Positions 37,773-47,570 of a DNA stretch of 64,000 nt are shown here, piece by piece. The notes beneath the pieces are model-generated. The model did no database searches, was not told the DNA's origin, and saw only the letters and a list, made by a program, of their open reading frames with translations. Position 1 is the stretch's first letter, and each line of letters begins with the position of its first letter. The stretch covers positions 104,214 through 168,213 of the forward strand of contig JABGRN010000001.1 in assembly GCA_018648265.1 (NCBI GenBank), given 5' to 3'. The position numbers were made by a program, and so were the translations under genes. This DNA comes from Prolixibacteraceae bacterium (GTDB lineage Bacteria; Bacteroidota; Bacteroidia; Bacteroidales; Prolixibacteraceae).

Positions 37773-38765
37773 ATGGCAATATTAGCATTCCAAAAGCCTG
37801 ACAAGGTTATAATGATAGAATCCGATGACAAATTCGGGAAATTCGAATTTCGTCCGTTGGAACCTGGATACGGTATTACAATTGGTAACGCATTACGTAG
37901 AATATTGTTATCATCGCTCGAAGGGTATGCAATTTCAACAATAAAAATTGGTGGTGTTGACCATGAATTTTCTGCGATCAAAGGTGTTATTGAAGATGTC
38001 ACGGACATAATCTTAAGTTTAAAGCAGATTCGTTTTAAAAACGAGGTTGATGATTTCGATAGCGAAAAGGTGAACATTACTATTACGGGGCAGGAAGAAT
38101 TTACTGCCGGCGATATTAATAAGTTTATGACCGGGTTTAGGGTGTTAAATCCTGAACTGGTAATTTGCCGGATGGAACCTGACGTAAAAATTCAAATGGA
38201 ATTAACCATTAGCAAGGGGCGCGGTTATGTCCCTTCGGTTGAAAATAAACCGGTTGAGCCTGATTTAGAGGTAATTGCAATTGATTCTATTTTTACGCCA
38301 ATCAAAAAAGTAAAATACACTGTCGAGAATTATCGTGTTGAACAAAAAACCGACTACGAAAAATTGATTTTGGATATTACAACAGATGGCTCAGTCCAAC
38401 CGAAAGAAGCGCTCAAAGAAGCAGCAAAAATCCTGATTTATCATTTCATGTTATTTTCCGATGAGAAAATTACCATCGATTCTGATGAAAAATTTGCAAA
38501 TGAAGAATTTGACGAGGAAGTGCTTCACATGCGGCAGCTACTAAAAACTAAATTAGTTGACATGGATTTGTCAGTGCGTGCATTAAATTGCTTAAAAGCC
38601 GCCGATGTGGATACATTGGGCGATTTGGTAACTTATAACCGCAATGATTTACTTAAATTCAGGAATTTTGGGAAAAAATCGCTTACTGAATTAGATGACC
38701 TTTTGGATAACATGGGGCTCAATTTTGGAATGGATATTACTAAGTTTAAACTTGACAAGGAATAA
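37773..38765 (+). CDS. rpoA: RNA polymerase alpha subunit
   Basis: A 330-residue subunit. The N-terminal domain has [29 protein letters not shown] (dimerisation/assembly). The C-terminal domain [22 protein letters not shown]...[21 protein letters not shown] has the helix-hairpin-helix and the Arg equivalent to E. coli R265. Typical length. 20 bp after rpsD. Confidence 0.98.
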   Translation: MAILAFQKPDKVIMIESDDKFGKFEFRPLEPGYGITIGNALRRILLSSLEGYAISTIKIGGVDHEFSAIKGVIEDVTDIILSLKQIRFKNEVDDFDSEKVNITITGQEEFTAGDINKFMTGFRVLNPELVICRMEPDVKIQMELTISKGRGYVPSVENKPVEPDLEVIAIDSIFTPIKKVKYTVENYRVEQKTDYEKLILDITTDGSVQPKEALKEAAKILIYHFMLFSDEKITIDSDEKFANEEFDEEVLHMRQLLKTKLVDMDLSVRALNCLKAADVDTLGDLVTYNRNDLLKFRNFGKKSLTELDDLLDNMGLNFGMDITKFKLDKE

Positions 38766-38771
38766 CAGGCA

Positions 38772-39380
38772 ATGAGACATAATAAAAAATTTAATCATTT
38801 AGGCCGTACAAGTGCACACAGAAAGGCGATGTTGGCAAACATGGCAAGTTCTCTGATAGGACACAAAAGAATCTCAACTACACTTGCAAAAGCCAAAGCT
38901 TTAAGGAAGTATGTTGAGCCATTAATCACAAAAAGCAAAAGCGACACGACACATTCACGTAGGGTTGTATTTAGCTATTTGCAAGATAAAGACGCTGTTT
39001 CTGAATTATTCAGGGAAATTGCAGGTAAAGTTGCTGATAGGCCTGGAGGTTATACCCGAATTTTAAAAACCGGGAATCGTTTGGGAGACAATGCTGAAAT
39101 GTGTATTATCGAATTGGTTGACTACAACGAAACAATGTTGGCAGCAAAAGAAGAAACAGCAAAACCGAAAAAACGCCGTTCGCGCCGTGGTGGTGCTAAA
39201 AAGGTTGAAACAGCAGAATCTGTTACCGAAACAGCAGTTGCTGATGAAGTAGAAGTTGTTGAAGATGTACAACCACTCGAAGAAACTGAAGCTGTTGCTG
39301 AAACCGAAGTAAAAGCTGAAGATGAAGCTGAGGAGCCTAAAGTTGAAAAAGATTCAGCAGAAGAAAAGAAAGAAGAATAA
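38772..39380 (+). CDS. rplQ: 50S ribosomal protein L17 with acidic C-terminal extension
   Basis: A 202-residue L17. Residues 1-122 are the standard fold ([45 protein letters not shown]). After a basic [14 protein letters not shown] patch the last 65 residues are nearly all Glu, Ala and Val (E. coli L17 is 127 long). Such tails occur in Bacteroidota L17; the role is unknown. Last gene of the operon, followed by a terminator. Confidence 0.97.
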   Translation: MRHNKKFNHLGRTSAHRKAMLANMASSLIGHKRISTTLAKAKALRKYVEPLITKSKSDTTHSRRVVFSYLQDKDAVSELFREIAGKVADRPGGYTRILKTGNRLGDNAEMCIIELVDYNETMLAAKEETAKPKKRRSRRGGAKKVETAESVTETAVADEVEVVEDVQPLEETEAVAETEVKAEDEAEEPKVEKDSAEEKKEE

Positions 39381-39400
39381 TTGAATTCTTTTATATATTG

Positions 39401-39429
39401 AAAGCCGGACTGAAAAGCCCGGCTTTTTT
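39401..39429 (+). terminator. terminator of the ribosomal super-operon
   Basis: AAAGCCGG (39401-39408) pairs perfectly with CCGGCTTT (39419-39426) around a 10-nt loop, followed by a T run. It lies 20 bp after rplQ and just before the convergent sulfatase stop, so it may serve both strands. Confidence 0.88.
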
Positions 39430-39437
39430 ACTGCCTG

Positions 39438-40940
39438 CTATTTGTATGAATATTCTGCATTCAACATAAACTTTTCCCGAGCTTCTTTTCGGGGTGTACC
39501 AATCCAGTCGGCTTCATTAAAATATGTCGAAGTGTCCCAAATAATTTCTCCACCAGTTTCTCTCGGATCTTCAGTGGATACTAAATATTCTTTCAATTGG
39601 GCTGCAAGTTGTTTTTTAATATTCTGATATTCATCTGAATAAGCCACATTGTTCATCTGGAAAGGATCATTTTTCAAATCAAATAATTCTTCTTTGGGAC
39701 GTTTCATAAAAGCCTGTTCATAAAGAATTTTTACTTTCGGGTCGTTTTTATTTTCCATCATAAATTCCTTTGCCGGGCTGAAATATTGTAACATGTGCCC
39801 ATCGATGTCGCCAAAAAGTGGAGGATCGCCGGCAGGCCAGCGGTCAGGCTCGTAATTATGAATGTATAAAAAATCGTCAGTGCGAATTGCACGTCCCGGA
39901 TATCCAAATCCTCCTTTTCGTGCCATTGCATGACGTTCGCGTGCAATAAAAACCTGAGTGCGTTCCGAATCTACTCGACCTTCTTTTTCAGTTAATAAAA
40001 CATTCTTTAAACTTTTTGATGTCATTATTTCAGGGATTTCTTCTTCCGCAAATTCAAGAAAAGTAGCTGCCAAATCGTTGAGACTAACGAAATCAGTGAC
40101 TACCCTGTTTCCCGGAATATTATTGGGCCACGAAATAATTAAAGGTACTTTTGTTCCAAAATCATATAAATTGGCAAGTCCCCGCGGCATCATCCAACCA
40201 TTATCGGCACAAACAACAATTATTGTATTTTTTGCCATTCCATTTTTTTCAATCAGTTTAATTGCCTCTGCAACCTGTTTGTCGAAATTCATTATTTCAT
40301 TGTAATAGTCGCAAATATCAGAACGAACATCGTATGAATCGGGCAAATAAGGTGGAACAAATACACTGTCGATTTGGAGTCCTGCTTTCTCGGCTGCTCC
40401 ATATTCAAAAGGCCGGTGTGGTTTTTTCGAGGAAAAAAGGTAACTCCATGGTTTATTGTCAATGTTTTGTTCCAGAAATTCACCAAAATTAAGAAAAGTG
40501 GTTCCAGCCGGATTTTTATCTCTGCCGCCAGCTTCATAATTTCCGGGTCCCCAACCTTTTCTGTCGTGCCCGGTAAAATATCCGGCTTCTTCCAAAATAT
40601 CCTGGTATGTTGGAATTGTATTGGAAAGGGTACTCCACAAATTAGCACCTTCGCCAAGCCGCCAAATTTCCTGCCCTGCCAACATTGCACCTCGGGCAGG
40701 TGTACAAGAAGGTGAAGCACAAAATGCATTGGTAAATCTAACGCCATTTTCGGCAATCTTATCAATTGCAGGGCTTTTTACTGTCTTGTCGCCATAACAA
40801 CCCAAATGCTCAGAATAATGGTTGTCCGACATCAAAACTAAAATGTTTGGCTTAATTTCTGAATCATCAGTTGTTACTTTACAAGAATACAAACTGACAA
40901 TAATTAGTAGGGAAAATACCCAATACAACGGTTTAATCAT
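39438..40940 (-). CDS. type I (formylglycine) sulfatase lipoprotein
   Basis: A 500-residue sulfatase. Lipoprotein signal ends at SLYSC (lipid Cys20). PNILVLMSDNHYSEHLGCYG gives the metal site with Asn in the second position (SDNH), as in the heparan N-sulfatase-like group. The formylglycine motif is Cys79-Thr-Pro-Ala-Arg83 in CASPSCTPARGAML. SSKKPHRPFEYG and VCADNGWMMPRG follow. A Cys-type site needs FGE or anSME. It faces the rplQ end and is divergent from a Tat-signal TIM-barrel gene, with a 161-bp shared upstream region. Confidence 0.92.
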   Translation of the reverse strand: MIKPLYWVFSLLIIVSLYSCKVTTDDSEIKPNILVLMSDNHYSEHLGCYGDKTVKSPAIDKIAENGVRFTNAFCASPSCTPARGAMLAGQEIWRLGEGANLWSTLSNTIPTYQDILEEAGYFTGHDRKGWGPGNYEAGGRDKNPAGTTFLNFGEFLEQNIDNKPWSYLFSSKKPHRPFEYGAAEKAGLQIDSVFVPPYLPDSYDVRSDICDYYNEIMNFDKQVAEAIKLIEKNGMAKNTIIVVCADNGWMMPRGLANLYDFGTKVPLIISWPNNIPGNRVVTDFVSLNDLAATFLEFAEEEIPEIMTSKSLKNVLLTEKEGRVDSERTQVFIARERHAMARKGGFGYPGRAIRTDDFLYIHNYEPDRWPAGDPPLFGDIDGHMLQYFSPAKEFMMENKNDPKVKILYEQAFMKRPKEELFDLKNDPFQMNNVAYSDEYQNIKKQLAAQLKEYLVSTEDPRETGGEIIWDTSTYFNEADWIGTPRKEAREKFMLNAEYSYK

Positions 40941-41101
40941 ATTTTGTGGTTTACAGATTTTTCGATCAATTCACTTTAAAGATAAGTGGTTTTTTTATAA
41001 CTTTTTTAGATGTCAATTATTTATTTGAATGTTATCTAATTTTATTGTATTAATTTTAGTCAGCTAAATTCAACAAAAAAACTCTTTAAATTTTAATTAT
41101 T

Positions 41102-42103
41102 ATGAATACTTCTAAAAAATCAAATTCGATTTCAAGGCGTAAATTTATTGGAACAAGCACAGCTGCAACTGCAGCTTTATCGTTTATACCTATGAGTTTT
41201 GGATGCAACAGTGCATCGTCAGCTAAACCCAATTCAAAATTTGGTGGTGTACAAATTGGCGCTATTACCTATAGTTGGCGAAGTATGCCAAGCACAGCCG
41301 AAGATATTTTAAAGTATTGTTTAGAAGCCGGAATTAGTTCGATTGAATTGATGGGGAATGTGGCAGAACAATTTGCCGGAATTCCACAGGGACCGGCTCG
41401 TCCACCACGTGGAGTTCAACTTTCTGATGAAGAAAGAGATAAATTACAAAAAGCGAGAGAAGAAGCCGCAGCTTTGCAAAAAGAGTGGCGGCTTTCGGCT
41501 TCGATGGATAAATTTAAAGAGCTTCGGAAAATGTATAACAAAGCCGGTGTGAATATTCATATTGCAAAATTTGCCCCGGCACGGTGGACAGATGAAGAAA
41601 TTGACTACGCTTTTAATGCTGCGAAAGCTTTGGGAGCAAAAGGAATTACTAATGAAATTGGCGATGAAGCGTGCAAACGGCTTGGTAAATTTGCCGAGAA
41701 ACACGATATGTTCGCGATTTATCACAACCACGCTCAACCCGGCCAACCCGGTTTTAGCTTCGACGAATTTTTAGCGCATTCACCAAATAATATGCTGAAT
41801 TTCGATGCAGGACATTATTTTGGTGCCACTGGCTTTCATCCAAATAAAATTATTGAACGCTTGCACGACCGTATTTTTAGTATTCATTTAAAAGATAAAA
41901 CTGGTAAAAATTCAGATCCGGCAAATACAAATATGCCATGGGGCGAAGGTGAAACTCCTGTAGCCGATATTTTAAAACTGGTTCAAAAAAATAACTGGCC
42001 TATTTATTTCGATATTGAATTGGAATATCAGGTTCCCGAAGATTCGGATGCACAAAAAGAGGTTATTAAATGTGTAGAGTATTGTAAGAATATTTTGGTT
42101 TAG
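41102..42103 (+). CDS. sugar phosphate isomerase/epimerase-like TIM-barrel protein with Tat signal
   Basis: A 333-residue exported protein. SRRKFIGTSTAATAALSF is a twin-arginine signal, and FGCNSASS may be a lipobox (Cys35). The xylose-isomerase-like TIM barrel has GISSIELMG, HIAKFAPA, YHNHAQPGQPGFSFDEFL, NFDAGHYFGATG, SIHLKDK and IYFDIELEY, which provide the Glu/His/Asp metal ligands of the family. Likely a keto-sugar epimerase or isomerase, substrate unknown. A terminator follows at 42155. Confidence 0.85.
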   Translation: MNTSKKSNSISRRKFIGTSTAATAALSFIPMSFGCNSASSAKPNSKFGGVQIGAITYSWRSMPSTAEDILKYCLEAGISSIELMGNVAEQFAGIPQGPARPPRGVQLSDEERDKLQKAREEAAALQKEWRLSASMDKFKELRKMYNKAGVNIHIAKFAPARWTDEEIDYAFNAAKALGAKGITNEIGDEACKRLGKFAEKHDMFAIYHNHAQPGQPGFSFDEFLAHSPNNMLNFDAGHYFGATGFHPNKIIERLHDRIFSIHLKDKTGKNSDPANTNMPWGEGETPVADILKLVQKNNWPIYFDIELEYQVPEDSDAQKEVIKCVEYCKNILV

Positions 42104-42154
42104 ACCAATTGCATAAATGCATGAAGGTTTAAATGCATAAATGTTATAAAAATT

Positions 42155-42184
42155 AGAGCTGCGGTTAACCGTGGCTCTTTTTTT
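42155..42184 (+). terminator. terminator after the TIM-barrel gene
   Basis: AGAGCTGCGGTT pairs with AACCGTGGCTCT (12 bp with two G-U wobbles), followed by seven T. It is convergent with rarA and just left of the 13-bp tandem repeat. Confidence 0.75.
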
Positions 42185-42187
42185 ATA

Positions 42188-42226
42188 CTGTTCACTGCGA
42201 CTGTTCACTGCGACTGTTCACTGCGA
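42188..42226. repeat. 13-bp tandem repeat, three copies
   Basis: CTGTTCACTGCGA occurs three times without change and ends directly at the rarA stop codon (42227). The CTGCGACTG word at each junction is close to the CTGTGACTG word of the 13-bp repeat at 63933-64000. Confidence 0.9.
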
Positions 42227-43498
42227 CTAAAAACGCTCCCCCCACCACTTTTTAAGTCTTTCTAAAATTTTGATTTCCGATGCATTTTGTTGAGGATGAT
42301 AAATTCGTTCGTTTATTATTTCTTTGGGAAGGAAATCCTGCTCGGCAAAATTCCCTTCGTACGAATGTGAATATTTGTAGTCTTTTCCGTATCCAATTTC
42401 CTTCATTAATTTTGTTGGTGCATTTCTAATGTGCAATGGAACAGGCAAATTTCCGGTTTGTTTAACCAATGTTTGTGCATCTTTTATTGCTGAATAGGCT
42501 GAATTACTTTTCGGCGAAGTTGCCAGATAAATTACACATTCTGAAAGAATAATCCGGGATTCAGGATTACCAATTTTATGAACAGCATCAAACGTACTTT
42601 GCGCTAACAGCAAGGCATTTGGATTTGCCAAACCAACATCTTCGGCAGCTAAAATTACCAATCTGCGTGCAATAAATTTTACATCTTCCCCACCTTCAAT
42701 CATTCTCGCAAGCCAATAAACTGCTGCATCGGGGTCGCTACCTCGAATACTTTTTATAAAAGCAGAAATTATGTCGTAATGCATTTCGCCCTGCTTGTCG
42801 TAAATAGCCAGGTTCTTCTGCAGTCGATCGATAACTTTTTTATTTGTAATAACAATTTTTTCACTTTCCTCAGCCAAAACAACCAATTCCAAAACGTTTA
42901 GCAATTTTCGTGCATCGCCTCCTGAAAAACGCAACATAGCCTGATTTTCGCGGATTGTAATTTTCTTCTTTTTAAGATCGGTATCTTTTTTAACAGCAAG
43001 CTTTATAATTTTTAATAATCCGTCTTTGTCGAGTGGTTTTAAAATATATACCTGGCAGCGTGAAAGTAGCGGGGAGATAACTTCAAATGAAGGATTTTCT
43101 GTAGTCGCCCCAATAAGTGTGATAGTACCATTTTCAACTGCTCCTAAAAGCGAATCTTGCTGCGATTTACTAAAACGGTGAATCTCATCGATAAATAAAA
43201 TAGGATTTGGCCGGTTGAAGAATTGCTGTTTTTTTGCTTTTTCAATTACTTCGCGAATGTCTTTTACACCCGAGTTTATTGCACTAAGAGTATAAAACGG
43301 GCGTTCGAGCGTATTTGCAATAATCTTTGCCAATGTAGTTTTTCCGACTCCTGGCGGTCCCCACAAAATGTGCGATGAAATATTACCCGACTCAATCATT
43401 TGCCGCAACACTGCATTTTTTCCAACCAGGTGTTCCTGCCCAATATAGTCGTCGAGGGTTTTTGGTCGCAATCGTTCTGCAAGTGGTTGGTTGCTCAT
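42227..43498 (-). CDS. rarA: replication-associated recombination protein A (AAA+ ATPase)
   Basis: A 423-residue clamp-loader-like AAA+ ATPase of the RarA/MgsA (WRNIP1) family acting at stalled forks. PLAERLRPKTLDDYIGQEHL start; Walker A WGPPGVGKTTLAK (residues 46-58); Walker B ILFIDEIHRFSKSQQD; sensor 1 IGATTENPSFEV; tetramerisation domain with GSDPDAAVYWLARMIEGGED. C-terminal KYSHSYEGNFAEQDFLP is typical. Translation starts at ATG 43498. Confidence 0.97.
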   Translation of the reverse strand: MSNQPLAERLRPKTLDDYIGQEHLVGKNAVLRQMIESGNISSHILWGPPGVGKTTLAKIIANTLERPFYTLSAINSGVKDIREVIEKAKKQQFFNRPNPILFIDEIHRFSKSQQDSLLGAVENGTITLIGATTENPSFEVISPLLSRCQVYILKPLDKDGLLKIIKLAVKKDTDLKKKKITIRENQAMLRFSGGDARKLLNVLELVVLAEESEKIVITNKKVIDRLQKNLAIYDKQGEMHYDIISAFIKSIRGSDPDAAVYWLARMIEGGEDVKFIARRLVILAAEDVGLANPNALLLAQSTFDAVHKIGNPESRIILSECVIYLATSPKSNSAYSAIKDAQTLVKQTGNLPVPLHIRNAPTKLMKEIGYGKDYKYSHSYEGNFAEQDFLPKEIINERIYHPQQNASEIKILERLKKWWGERF

Positions 43499-43504
43499 AA
43501 TTAT

Positions 43505-43560
43505 TGAGTTTCGAGTTTAAAGTGAAAAGTTTCAAGTTAAACAAAAAAGTTTCGAGTGGT
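43505..43560. repeat. degenerate GTTTCGAG/GTTTCAAG low-complexity repeat
   Basis: Successive words AGTTTCGAGTTTAAAG, AAGTTTCAAGTTAAAC and AAGTTTCGAGTGG lie upstream of rarA. They are the inverse of the AACTTGAAACTTTGAA words at 53441-53458. The rest of the 43561-43722 gap shows nothing recognisable. Confidence 0.5.
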
Positions 43561-43722
43561 AAAAATAGGTAAATATGTTTATTCGAGGTAATGAATTTAA
43601 ACTTTGATGAAGGTTGTGGTTGTACGTGCAAAGTATTTTTTTTTGCTGAACCCATATTACGTGGAAGGAATGAAGTAAAGATAAACTTAGTTTGGCATCT
43701 TAACAATTCAAGACTTTATTAA

Positions 43723-44862
43723 TTATTTTATGGCCGGAATAATGTAGTTATTTAATAAACGTTCGGGAGTACGCATTTGAAGATCGTCTCCATCGGTAAA
43801 CTGGTTATTAAAAACAACTACTAAATCGTTTTCTGGAATTATAATTAACCATTGCCCGGCGTAGCCAACTGCCGAGTACGAATTTTGGTTGCTCACCCAC
43901 CAATGGTAACCGTAATAATAGTTGGGTATGTATTTTCGATTGATATGTTTTTGTTGCGAAGTCTCAACCCAATTTTCAGGAACTATTTGGTTTCCATCCC
44001 ACATACCGTTTTTAAGGAACAGGTAACCAAATTTAGCCAAATCACGAGGTTTTAACTTTGCACCATTTCCACCATAAGTTATCCCCCGATTATCAATTGG
44101 CCAATAATAATCTTTAATTCCCAAGGGTTTAAAGATATTTTTCAGGGCAAATGAATCTGTTTTTGTTCCTGTACTCTTTTCAATTATTGCAGATAGTAAA
44201 TGCGAAATACCAGTGTTGTAACTGTATTCTTCTCCGGGTGATGTAATAGTAGGACGATCGAGAACAAATTTAACCTTATCATCACTTGATATCCATTGCC
44301 TGTACGTATTTCTTTCATCGCTGTAAAGATATTCAACTTCGTACCATTCGAGACCTGCACTCATTGTTAGCAAATGTTTTAAGGTAATTTGCTGTTTTTC
44401 GCTGGTCATGTTTTCAATTTCATATTCCGGGAAATAACTTGTCATTAAAGTATTCTCATTCGAAATATATCCCTGTTCAATTGCAATGCCCAGAAGGGCA
44501 GAAGTTATGCTTTTGGTGCAGGAATGAATCCGGTGCAGGCTGTCGATTCCATAATCACCTGAATAGTATTGTTCTGCGATAATATATCCGTTTTTTACAA
44601 CTACAACACTATGAACATCAATATGCAGTTCCAGCAAGAGCTGAATATCATCGTTTAGTTCATCCAATTTTTCAGAGTCCATTCCAACTTCTTCTGGAGT
44701 GCATGTTCTCCATTCTTCGGTAGGCCAGTAATCTCCGATCCATGTTCCGGTTGAAATAAATCCGGATGTTGAAATGGGCAAATTTGTTTCTTCTTTTTCG
44801 CAACTGAACAGAAAAAATAGAAACAATATTGTTAAGAGTAGTATGAGTTTTTTAGTTTTCAC
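43723..44862 (-). CDS. beta-lactamase-family serine hydrolase lipoprotein
   Basis: A 379-residue class C beta-lactamase/esterase-like protein. Lipoprotein signal ends LFSC (lipid Cys21). The active-site motif is Ser114-Cys-Thr-Lys117 in RIHSCTKSIT; YSYNTGISHLL supplies the Tyr-x-Asn box and YAGQWLIIIPENDLVVVF lies where KTG/HxG is usual. The frame opens with GTG at 44862; no ATG precedes the signal peptide. It ends the FecI-FecR-TonB receptor cluster, 30 bp after the receptor gene, so it may act on the imported substrate or release it (inference). Confidence 0.85.
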   Translation of the reverse strand: MKTKKLILLLTILFLFFLFSCEKEETNLPISTSGFISTGTWIGDYWPTEEWRTCTPEEVGMDSEKLDELNDDIQLLLELHIDVHSVVVVKNGYIIAEQYYSGDYGIDSLHRIHSCTKSITSALLGIAIEQGYISNENTLMTSYFPEYEIENMTSEKQQITLKHLLTMSAGLEWYEVEYLYSDERNTYRQWISSDDKVKFVLDRPTITSPGEEYSYNTGISHLLSAIIEKSTGTKTDSFALKNIFKPLGIKDYYWPIDNRGITYGGNGAKLKPRDLAKFGYLFLKNGMWDGNQIVPENWVETSQQKHINRKYIPNYYYGYHWWVSNQNSYSAVGYAGQWLIIIPENDLVVVFNNQFTDGDDLQMRTPERLLNNYIIPAIK

Positions 44863-44892
44863 TATTTTAATTTTATGAATTACTATTCTAAT

Positions 44893-47562
44893 TTAAAACC
44901 GTATTCTATAAGTTAACATGGGAATTAAAGGATTTTGATATTCCTTTTTGAAATCATTAATACTATTATCCCAATATTCTTTTAGCATATTTTTACGGTT
45001 AGTTACGTTAATAATATCGATGTGCCACTCGCTGGTGTATTTTGGTTTGTTCTGCGTAAACTTAAGTTGCAAGTCGATGCGAAAATAGTCTGATGCTTTT
45101 TCTGTATATCCATTGTCCCAGATACGAACCTGGCGGCCCTGGGCAAGAGATTGTTCTTTGTCGATTGGAAGATGACGAATTCCACCTGCCAGAATATACC
45201 GGGTACTGGCGCTTAGAATATTCTGTTTCCCTTTCCCCACTTTAAATTCTTTTCCAAACAGGCCGTTTGAAGCATAAGTTCCATCGTATCTTGTGTGAAG
45301 TTCAATACCGGGTTTATTCTTGAATTTAGATTCATAGAGTGTGCCGTTTATAAGAAAATAATAACCGTTAGAAATAAATTTTTCCAATGTTAGTTCAATC
45401 CCCTTGTTGTACGCCGTTCCATAATTTGTAAGAATATTCCCTTCAAAACCATAATCGGAATTTATTGTGGAAAAATAGGGTGGGAACGGATACGCGGGAA
45501 TATCGTACAGAGATTGATAATATGCTTCTGCTTTGAGGTGAAGAAAATCTGAAATCAGGAAGTTGTAACCAATTACATAATGTTTTGCTTTAGTTAATTC
45601 AAGATCCAGGTTTGGTTGAATAACTGCCCCATCGTGCAAAGTGATTTTTCCTGAATACAATGTCATTGATTCTTTTCGGCTGTGAACTCCAAAACCTCCA
45701 CTAAGAATGTGTCGCGGATGAGCTTTCCATTGCACACCAAATCTTGGTTCAATTGAATAATTATTGTTTAAATAGAATTGTAAAAAGTGAATTCCTGAGT
45801 TCAAAGTTAATGCATCGTTTATCCGGTATTTCCAGTTTAAGTAAGTTTGAAGTGTGGCTGCGTTCTTTTTTGAATCGACGTATGAAAATTCATAGTTTTT
45901 ATTTCCGTAGTCAGGGTTGTCAGGATTAGAATACCAATTAAACAAGGTGTCAGAAAACCAGCCAATGTATGAATTATTGAATGCCATTTCATAAATTATC
46001 CCGGCTTTTATTTTATGTTTTGTATTAAACTTTTTGTTGATACTGATGGAAACTTTAGCGGTATAATCTCTAACATTGGTATTCCAAACCCGGTTAATTG
46101 GAGTTTCTTCCGTTCCCATATTGTATTCCTCATCCCAGGAATATTTCCAGCCCGAAAAGGAGATTACGCTTTTTACGAAAGTTTTTGGATTAAGCGTATA
46201 ACTATTTGAAATACCAATGGTTGTCATATTCGAGTTCATTATGTACCCGCTTTCTCCTGTTTCGTGGCTTAACCCGCCAATTCCAAAAACAGAAAACACA
46301 CCTGTTTTTTTTGTGGGGTGGTATATTTTAAACGAGAGATCCTGAAAATCAGGAACGCTCAATAAAGGAACTCCCAACCGTTGAAATAATCGTAAAGTAC
46401 TGTATCTGTATTGTGCAATATAAGTTGTATTTGTATTTTTTTTCAATGGTCCTTCAACCATTATTTCAGAGCCAATTAAACTAACTTGTATTGTTTTTTC
46501 GTGTTTTTCGTTATTGCCGTTTCTTAACCTGAGATCGAAAACCCCGGATAAAGCATTGCCATATTCAGCCGGAAAAGCACTTGTTAAAAAGTCGGATCCG
46601 GCAATCATGTTATTACTTATTACGCTTACCCCGCCACCGGATGCACCAATGTCGGCAAAGTGATTCAAATTTGGGATTTCTATTCCTTCCAATCTCCATT
46701 GTAATCCTTTTGGGCTGTTCCCGCGTATTACAATGTGGTTTTTTCCATCGTTGGTTGAGACGACACCAGGGAACGAAAGTGCAGTTCTGGAAATATCGGA
46801 CATTGAACCTGGAAAATTTTCAATCTCGTTTGCAGAAAAACTTCGCCCGCTTACCATTGCCAGGTTATTAATAGGTTTTGACTTGTTATTTGAAAATGGA
46901 ATTTTTACTTCCGAAAGATTTACCACCGATTCTTCCATCTCAACCATTACCACATACTCTTTTCCTGATGCAACTAAAATATTTGAAATTGATTTGGGGC
47001 CGTATCCGATACATGAGAATCTCAAATTATGTCTTCCAATGGGAACTTTTTCAAATTTAAAATATCCATTTTCATTGGTAATGGTTCCGGTTAATGGAGC
47101 TACGGAATCGAGGACTATATTTACATTTATTAAAGGCAATTTTGAATCTAAATCAATAATCCTTCCCCTAATAGTTTGTTTCGGTATATTTTTAAAAGGT
47201 CGTGGAGTAAAGGGAATGATTAGAATTTTATTACCCTGTTCAACAAATTTAAGCGAGTCGCCTTTAAAGATATGTTCCAGATGTTTTCTTACATTTTGTT
47301 TTTCTGCTGATATTTGAACTCCCTTTTCCAAAGGAACATCTTGTCCAAAACTGAATGAAAATCCACCTGAATTCCTTAATTCTTCCAAGAATATTTTTAC
47401 AGTTGTTGTGTGTTCTTTAAATTTTAACTCCTTGTCGAGCAGCGGAGTTTGTGAAAAAGAAGAATTAATAAAACCGAAATGAATAGTAAATAGAATAATC
47501 AGTTTAAAAGAAATATTATTTCTTTGGGATTTTATAATTGATATGATTCCAAAACGTTTCAT
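44893..47562 (-). CDS. TonB-dependent receptor with STN (secretin/TonB short N-terminal) domain
   Basis: An 889-residue outer-membrane receptor. After the signal peptide (to about residue 38) comes an STN signalling domain (residues 50-115, KEHTTTVKIFLEELRNSGGFSFSFGQDVPLE), then a carboxypeptidase-like beta-sandwich (RGRIIDLDSKLPLINVNIVLDSVAPLTGTITNENGYFKFEKVPIG), a plug with DISRTALSFPGV...IVIRGNSPKGLQWRLEGIEIPN, and a 22-stranded barrel ending in MLTYRIRF. The STN domain fits a receptor that signals to the adjacent FecR and sigma factor. No SusD gene accompanies it, so the cargo is not obviously a glycan. Confidence 0.92.
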   Translation of the reverse strand: MKRFGIISIIKSQRNNISFKLIILFTIHFGFINSSFSQTPLLDKELKFKEHTTTVKIFLEELRNSGGFSFSFGQDVPLEKGVQISAEKQNVRKHLEHIFKGDSLKFVEQGNKILIIPFTPRPFKNIPKQTIRGRIIDLDSKLPLINVNIVLDSVAPLTGTITNENGYFKFEKVPIGRHNLRFSCIGYGPKSISNILVASGKEYVVMVEMEESVVNLSEVKIPFSNNKSKPINNLAMVSGRSFSANEIENFPGSMSDISRTALSFPGVVSTNDGKNHIVIRGNSPKGLQWRLEGIEIPNLNHFADIGASGGGVSVISNNMIAGSDFLTSAFPAEYGNALSGVFDLRLRNGNNEKHEKTIQVSLIGSEIMVEGPLKKNTNTTYIAQYRYSTLRLFQRLGVPLLSVPDFQDLSFKIYHPTKKTGVFSVFGIGGLSHETGESGYIMNSNMTTIGISNSYTLNPKTFVKSVISFSGWKYSWDEEYNMGTEETPINRVWNTNVRDYTAKVSISINKKFNTKHKIKAGIIYEMAFNNSYIGWFSDTLFNWYSNPDNPDYGNKNYEFSYVDSKKNAATLQTYLNWKYRINDALTLNSGIHFLQFYLNNNYSIEPRFGVQWKAHPRHILSGGFGVHSRKESMTLYSGKITLHDGAVIQPNLDLELTKAKHYVIGYNFLISDFLHLKAEAYYQSLYDIPAYPFPPYFSTINSDYGFEGNILTNYGTAYNKGIELTLEKFISNGYYFLINGTLYESKFKNKPGIELHTRYDGTYASNGLFGKEFKVGKGKQNILSASTRYILAGGIRHLPIDKEQSLAQGRQVRIWDNGYTEKASDYFRIDLQLKFTQNKPKYTSEWHIDIINVTNRKNMLKEYWDNSINDFKKEYQNPLIPMLTYRIRF

Positions 47563-47570
47563 TACAAATT

